Positions 5,008-6,922 of a stretch of 6,922 nt of DNA are shown piece by piece (positions within the stretch are counted from its first letter, which is position 1; every line of letters starts with the position of its first letter). The DNA is taken from positions 1-6,922 of the forward strand of contig CALIEL010000136.1 of the NCBI GenBank assembly GCA_938022235.1, in the 5' to 3' direction. Source of the stretch: Oribacterium parvum (lineage in GTDB: Bacteria; Bacillota; Clostridia; Lachnospirales; Lachnospiraceae). Position numbers and translations under genes: made by a program. The notes under the pieces were generated by a model. That model ran no database searches. It was given only the letters and a program-made list of their open reading frames with translations, and had not been told where the DNA came from.

Positions 5008-6306
5008 ATGGAAGTGCAAAGACCTAGATATCTAAAGCGTTTAATCGATAAAAAGAATAATGGAAGGGTAAAAATCATCACCGGCCTTCGGCGATGTGGA
5101 AAGTCATACCTGTTATTCACGCTATATAAAAAATATTTGCTCAGTCTTGGCATCAAAGAGGAGCAAATCATTACCATAGCTTTGGATGAGCTTCGCAACA
5201 TGCAGTATAGAAATCCCCTTACATTGGATGCTTACCTTCGGGAGCGCATGCAACCGGAACAAAACTACTACATCTTTATTGACGAGATTCAATTTGTGGA
5301 AGAAGTAGAGAATCCTTATATTAAAAACAGTGAAAATAAAATTGGCTTTGTAGACCTTGTTTTAGGCCTGATGAAGCTTCCCAATGCGGATATTTACATT
5401 ACCGGCAGCAATTCAAAGATGCTGTCCTCCGATGTGCTGACGCAGTTTCGGGACAGAGGGGATGAAATTCGGGTATATCCATTTTCCTTTGCAGAGTTTT
5501 CCTCTTGCTATGAGGGAAATCCCCGACTGGCTTTCGAAGAATATTGTCTATATGGCGGGATGCCAACCGTCCTTAGCATGAAAACGCCGGAAGAAAAAAG
5601 TGAATATCTGAAAAATCTCTTTCAGAATACCTATATTAAAGATGTGATGGAGAGGAACCGTATTGGCAAAGAAGCCTTTATTCTGGAAGATTTACTGGAT
5701 ATCGTTTCCTCTTCCATTGGCTCCCTTACCAATCCGAGAAAGCTGGAAAATACCTTTCAATCGGAAAAAAATATCAAAATCTCTCAGTTAACCATCAGCA
5801 CTTATCTGGATTATTTTATTGATGCCTTTTTGATGGAAAAAGCCAGAAGATTTGATGTGAAAGGGAAAAAATACATCTCCTCACCCTACAAATATTATTT
5901 TTCCGACACCGGTCTCAGAAACGCCAGACTGAATTTTAGACAAAACGAAATGACGCACATTATGGAAAATGTCATTTACAACGAACTCCGTATGCGTGGC
6001 TTAAATGTGGACGTGGGCGTTGTGGAGCAAAATTATAAAAATGAAGAGGGCAAAAGAGCACGGAAAAATCTGGAAATTGATTTTATAGTGAATCGAGGAA
6101 GCAATAAATATTATATTCAGTCAGCCTTACACGTAGACAGCCCGGAGAAAAGAGCACAGGAAACCGCCTCCTTAAAGCAGTCCGGGGACTTCTTTAGGAA
6201 AATAGTTATTGTAAAAGACTATATCCTCCCAAAGCATGATGAAGACGGGATTCTTTATCTTGGCGTAGAGCAGTTTTTGCTGGATGAGGGAGCAATAGAT
6301 TTATAG
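5008..6306 (+). CDS. AAA+ ATPase with DUF4143 C-terminal region (AAA_14 family)
   Basis: A 432-residue protein, full length for the AAA_14/DUF4143 family, whose biological role is not established. Walker A is GLRRCGKS at 26-33, Walker B YIFIDEIQF at 88-96, a sensor-like ITGSNSKML at 131-139, and QFRDRGDEIRVYPFSFAEF at 145-163, typical of this family. The C-terminal half contains a winged-helix-like segment (ISQLTISTYLDYFIDAFLME, 258-277), YYFSDTGLRNA at 295-305, and a region resembling a PD-(D/E)XK nuclease core: Glu320, EIDFIV at 356-361 and YYIQ at 368-371. The usual catalytic Lys is not obvious there, so nuclease activity is not claimed. The start ATG 5008 has AGGAG (4997-5001) six bases upstream and its own promoter. 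The gene ends in TAG and a small gene follows 11 bases later. These ATPases are common, often transferred accessory genes; the base composition here is visibly more AT-rich than the sugar operon. Confidence 0.9.
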   Translation: MEVQRPRYLKRLIDKKNNGRVKIITGLRRCGKSYLLFTLYKKYLLSLGIKEEQIITIALDELRNMQYRNPLTLDAYLRERMQPEQNYYIFIDEIQFVEEVENPYIKNSENKIGFVDLVLGLMKLPNADIYITGSNSKMLSSDVLTQFRDRGDEIRVYPFSFAEFSSCYEGNPRLAFEEYCLYGGMPTVLSMKTPEEKSEYLKNLFQNTYIKDVMERNRIGKEAFILEDLLDIVSSSIGSLTNPRKLENTFQSEKNIKISQLTISTYLDYFIDAFLMEKARRFDVKGKKYISSPYKYYFSDTGLRNARLNFRQNEMTHIMENVIYNELRMRGLNVDVGVVEQNYKNEEGKRARKNLEIDFIVNRGSNKYYIQSALHVDSPEKRAQETASLKQSGDFFRKIVIVKDYILPKHDEDGILYLGVEQFLLDEGAIDL

Positions 6307-6317
6307 AAGGAGAACTT

Positions 6318-6515
6318 ATGCCAACTGGAAGTATAACAAAAAGTTTTGTAGTATCAGGGGAGGAGCAGGTCGAAAAATTTGCTAATGCTATAGAAGAATC
6401 ATATCAGGAGTCTTTGACAAGAAAAAAGGACTCTTCTTTACGTATTACACATCTTAGAGATGCAGCCGAAGTGAAGAAATTTTTGGAAAAAAGAGGCTAT
6501 AAAAAATCAAAGTAA
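6318..6515 (+). CDS. small conserved-looking protein of unknown function, 65 residues
   Basis: The protein starts MPTGSITKSFVVSGEEQVEK and ends with a very basic tail (LEKRGYKKSK). It appears soluble, with no signal peptide or membrane segment. The N-terminal half (SFVVSGEEQVEKFANAIEES) looks like a beta strand plus amphipathic helix. AAGGAG (6307-6312), five bases before ATG 6318, and the 11-base gap from the ATPase stop make it a genuine operon partner. Small acidic-then-basic proteins of this size are often antitoxins or accessory factors in Firmicutes. I have an impression that similar small proteins occur beside toxin-like genes, but I cannot name the family and assign no function. Its stop overlaps an ATG (TAATG, 6513-6517) that opens only a four-codon frame. 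Confidence 0.75.
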   Translation: MPTGSITKSFVVSGEEQVEKFANAIEESYQESLTRKKDSSLRITHLRDAAEVKKFLEKRGYKKSK

Positions 6516-6527
6516 TGAAAAGATTTT

Positions 6528-6810
6528 AGACAATATAGGCTTGAAAGAGAGCTTATCTTAGCTCGTTGAAACTTACCGAAATCCTGCGAACTGAAGGACT
6601 GAAACAATCAATGAATTGAAGCGACAGGTGCAGTATGGGCATGAAAGAGAGCAATCCGATCTTGCCGGTATTTACCGAAAGCCTGCGAAGTGAAGGACTG
6701 TATAAACAATGAATTGAAGCGACAGATGCAGTATAGGCATGAAAGAGGGCAATCTGAGCCCGTCAGTACTTACTGAAAGCAAGCTAAAGCGAAGCTTGAA
6801 GTTAGTACTG
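6528..6810 (+). repeat. three diverged tandem copies of a ~98 bp intergenic repeat
   Basis: Units begin at CAATATAGGCTTGAAAGAGA (6531), CAGTATGGGCATGAAAGAGA (6631) and CAGTATAGGCATGAAAGAGG (6729), spacing 100 and 98 bases. Further shared blocks are CGAA(A/C)TGAAGGACTG-type sequence in units 1 and 2 (near 6587 and 6687) and the identical CAATGAATTGAAGCGACAG at 6609-6627 and 6707-6725. Unit 3 diverges after about 6785 into hairpin sequence. ATGCAGTATAGGCATG of unit 3 is identical to 3863-3878. No coding frame is supportable in this 400-base stretch; the one longish minus-strand frame only reads through repeats. Confidence 0.85.
6764..6810 (+). other. cruciform-like hairpin ending the tandem array
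   Basis: CAGTACTTAC (6764-6773) pairs with GTTAGTACTG (6801-6810) at 9 of 10 positions, enclosing a second stem CAAGCT (6780-6785) with AGCTTG (6793-6798). The same left arm can also form a small hairpin CAGTA-CT-TACTG (6764-6775), equivalent to CGGTA-TT-TACCG in the previous unit, so two alternative folds compete. Confidence 0.6.
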
Positions 6811-6813
6811 CTA

Positions 6814-6845
6814 AGGGAGTACTTTTCTTCGGAAAAGTACTCCCT
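6814..6845 (+). other. perfect 14 bp stem with TTCG tetraloop
   Basis: AGGGAGTACTTTTC (6814-6827) and GAAAAGTACTCCCT (6832-6845) are exact reverse complements around TTCG, giving the very stable C(UUCG)G loop in RNA. No T-tract follows, so it is not a canonical terminator. The outer AGGGAGTA/TACTCCCT arms are the same as those of the terminator at 4892-4921, but the inner stem is different. Confidence 0.8.
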
Positions 6846-6855
6846 GTACGTAGAC

Positions 6856-6919
6856 CAACTTCCTTTGGAAGTTGCTTTGCAAAGCAAAGTGAGCAGTGGT
6901 TAACATAAACCACTGCTCA
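6856..6919 (+). other. three further consecutive hairpins at the window edge
   Basis: CAACTTCC (6856-6863) pairs with GGAAGTTG (6867-6874) around TTT. GCTTTGCAAAGC (6874-6885) is a 12-base perfect palindrome sharing base 6874. TGAGCAGTGGTT (6890-6901) pairs exactly with AACCACTGCTCA (6908-6919) around AACATA. No T-tract is visible before the window ends; the last hairpin could be a (bidirectional) terminator whose tract lies outside. Confidence 0.7.
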
Positions 6920-6922
6920 GTC

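Noticed and set aside
6528..6790. CRISPR array
   Set aside because: The ~98 bp units are diverged along their length and have no short exact repeat with unique spacers of constant size; no cas genes are present.
6672..6887. 71-codon minus-strand frame at the window end
   Set aside because: It lies wholly within repeats and hairpins, with no ribosome binding site or recognisable product.

Overview
The window looks like chromosomal DNA of a Gram-positive anaerobe, most likely a clostridial (Lachnospiraceae-type) bacterium. Reasons: strong AGGAGG-type ribosome binding sites, the mix of UAA and UAG stops, the protein families present, and dense hairpin-forming intergenic repeats. The species cannot be fixed from the sequence alone.

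Left part (1-3850): a co-directional surface-sugar operon. It starts inside a reading frame encoding a coiled coil that is cut by an in-frame TAG (63-65). The same frame then runs on into a two-domain glycosyltransferase (GT2 + GT4 fold). Next come a heptose-1-phosphate guanylyltransferase-like enzyme (hddC-type) and, overlapping it by 11 bases, a GmhB-type heptose bisphosphate phosphatase. The last two are consecutive-type steps of the GDP-D-glycero-D-manno-heptose pathway, and the glycosyltransferase could use such a sugar on a surface glycan. Both small enzymes carry an unusual hydrophilic insertion of about 35 residues.

Middle part (3851-5007): a repeat-rich scar region. It has copies of a hairpin-forming repeat (ATGCAGTATRGG...), a perfect 3 x 12 bp tandem array, and two broken genes fused head to head: the 3' end of a winged-helix DNA-binding protein gene on the minus strand, itself frameshifted, and the 3' end of a higB toxin gene on the plus strand. 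The intact antitoxin gene higA follows, so it is an orphan. A 29 bp imperfect direct repeat brackets the whole scar-plus-higA block. A terminator hairpin and a good promoter then separate higA from the next unit.

Right part (5008-6922): an AT-richer two-gene unit encoding an AAA+ ATPase with a DUF4143 C-terminal half and an unrecognised 65-residue protein. It is followed by about 400 bases without a supportable gene. These hold three diverged ~98 bp tandem copies of the same repeat family seen at 3863, then a run of near-perfect hairpins up to the window edge. The accessory block (about 4024-6527) is therefore flanked on both sides by one repeat family, giving a cassette-like layout next to the sugar operon.
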